Below, one piece after another: positions 62,561 through 64,000 of a stretch of 64,000 bases of DNA. The position numbers were made by a program, and so were the translations under genes. Below the pieces are notes generated by a model, which ran no database searches, was not told the origin of the DNA, and saw nothing but the letters and a program-made list of their open reading frames with translations. Numbering within the stretch: position 1 is the stretch's first letter; each line of letters starts with the position of its first letter. Source of the DNA: Benincasa hispida (Eukaryota > Streptophyta > Magnoliopsida > Cucurbitales > Cucurbitaceae); assembly GCF_009727055.1 (NCBI RefSeq), contig NC_052358.1:42087337-42151336 (forward strand). Reading direction: 5' to 3'.

Positions 62561-64000
62561 TGTTGGACGCTAAAGATGTATGCTATGCTATGTACGAAAT
62601 GATGCGATACTACTTCTAGATATGCATTAATTATGAATGTTCATGTAGTATGTCATGCATTGTCACAAGTTTCCTTACGATGGAACCAAGTGTAATTCCA
62701 CCGCAAGTTTCTCGGTGTGATCCGAGGTCGAACACAGGGACTGTTTGAGGTTATTATGGTATGTTCATGATATATGTGACCAGGTTTTTCAATCTTTAAA
62801 AGGTGTTTTGTACAAGTGTTAAAATTGCGGTAAAATAAAGGAAAGCAGTAAAAATGCGATAATAAAATAAAGTACAGTAAACCTAAGCTAGATGATACAA
62901 GATATAGGCTTCTTGATACAAGATACTGGGGTCAAGGCTGGTTGTGAAGGTTATGCAAAGAACACGAAATGCGGCGGCAAGTCTTATGTATAAAACAGAA
63001 AGAGAAAGATAAATAATACAAACAGCGTGAGTTTCTTAATCGCGTTAAAGCTATAAGTACGGTTCCGCTTTTATCTTGGCGTACACCTTTCAATGATCGG
63101 CCGCGCTCCCACATGTCTGTGGTGAAATAGAGACGAACATAATGAATGTAAGGTTGCTTCTATGTCTGGAAGTACTACTCACTTTAGTTAACGAATTCTT
63201 CTAACATTCTCTTGATAGATCAGAATGACATCTTCACTTCTACTCTCACATATGAAGATGCCATCTAGCATGCATTAGCTAAACACATTTTATCTCTTTT
63301 ACATAGATTAAGTACTCGTTTAATTCATATTAACTATCAGGGGATAAGAAGACATCATGGAGAAAGTGATTAATGGGGGAATGGAAATAGACAGAGAATG
63401 GAATATGTAAGCTATCGAAACATTTAATATCTCTATTAAGCATTTGATACATGGTGTGTGAATGAAGAGATAAAGAAAGTGAACTACAATGATGAAAAGA
63501 GATAGAACAGATACAAACAAGCGCCAACGTCTTGGCACCAATTCGGATGGAGATCTGCTTGCCGGATTGGATGGATTGGATGGATGGATGAGCTTCGCTC
63601 TCAGGCTTGCTCAACCGAAAGCAAGGATCTATGCATAGAGCTTTAAGTCGAGTATTTGGCAGAATAGAACTGAGACTCACCTCTCTACCTTGTCTCCTCT
63701 TCTTCCCAAATTTCTTCAGTTAAGCACTCAGCTCAGCCTTTTCTCTCAACACTTTAGCAGCAATTAGCCTCGTATCAAGTAGCATATTTTCTCTGAAATC
63801 AATGGGGGTATTTATAGGTGAAGGTCTTTGACTCCGGCCTTGTGGTCCCCACTTGTTGTTATGGTAATTTCAAAGATGGAGGAATAATTATTCCTTCTGT
63901 TATGCAATCAGACCGTCAATTTTGCACAATCGTTAGTTGTACACATGTCACAATCCTCCGCTTATGCATTGTTCAGCTGCATCTTTCGATCGTGTGTTCG
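62561..64000 (-). mobile_element. LTR-H copy 3, cut by the window end
   Basis: The segment begins TGTTGGACGC and contains 'ccgaggtcgaacacagggac' and 'aagtttctcggtgtgatccg', aligned with copies 1 and 2. A minus-strand TATA box is at 63809-63816, so at least 184 bases of U3 are in view and the rest lies beyond the window. ORFs at 63320-63680 fall in the transcribed part of the LTR and look non-coding. Confidence 0.7.

Noticed and set aside
1..64000. CRISPR arrays, defence or phage-type systems
   Set aside because: No regularly spaced direct repeats with unique spacers, no prokaryotic gene layout, and introns and LTR elements throughout point to a plant nuclear genome.

Overview
This window looks like nuclear DNA of a eudicot plant, probably a cucurbit. 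The cucurbit guess rests on the style of the retrotransposons and the short palindromic repeats and is low confidence. It is AT-rich, has spliced genes and is dominated by long terminal repeat (LTR) retrotransposons. I found no prokaryotic operon, CRISPR array or clear structural RNA gene.

Host genes: two intact pectin methylesterase genes (9201-11722 and 39782-42571) and one broken copy (56701-59012), all on the minus strand. Each intact gene has two exons, with the intron at the same place in the protein. Each encodes a secreted pro-enzyme made of a signal peptide, a pectin methylesterase inhibitor-like pro-domain and a catalytic domain with the usual active-site motifs. They resemble the Arabidopsis PME51 type. 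The array probably arose by tandem duplication, and the copies were then pushed apart by retrotransposons. The third copy has lost exon 1 but keeps exon 2, part of the intron and a piece of the promoter.

Retrotransposon layout: 1-2396 is the end of a Ty1/copia element with its LTR. 2397-5290 holds two truncated LTRs of a recurring family, here called LTR-B. 12218-25138 holds LTRs and a decayed copia element, interrupted by a minus-strand Ty3/gypsy fragment and a solo LTR-B. 25139-37607 is a copia element (D) interrupted by a solo LTR-B and by a gypsy-like LTR (F), which contains an LTR-B, which contains a gypsy LTR (E). 43254-47222 is a copia remnant with its 3' LTR. 47223-56271 is a copia element (G) broken by three LTR insertions. 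62561-64000 is another H-type LTR running off the end. Several LTRs are solo copies with recognisable target-site duplications, so the order of events can be reconstructed.

Assembly faults: a Nextera mate-pair junction adapter and displaced sequence are built in at 34111-34322. A single N at 15257 is flanked by a near-identical 130-bp repeat. Both should be corrected before interpretation.

I did not find a convincing new biological system. The most unusual biological signal is that several LTR families each carry their own reiterated short motif, and two LTRs of one family carry different motifs in the same U3 position.
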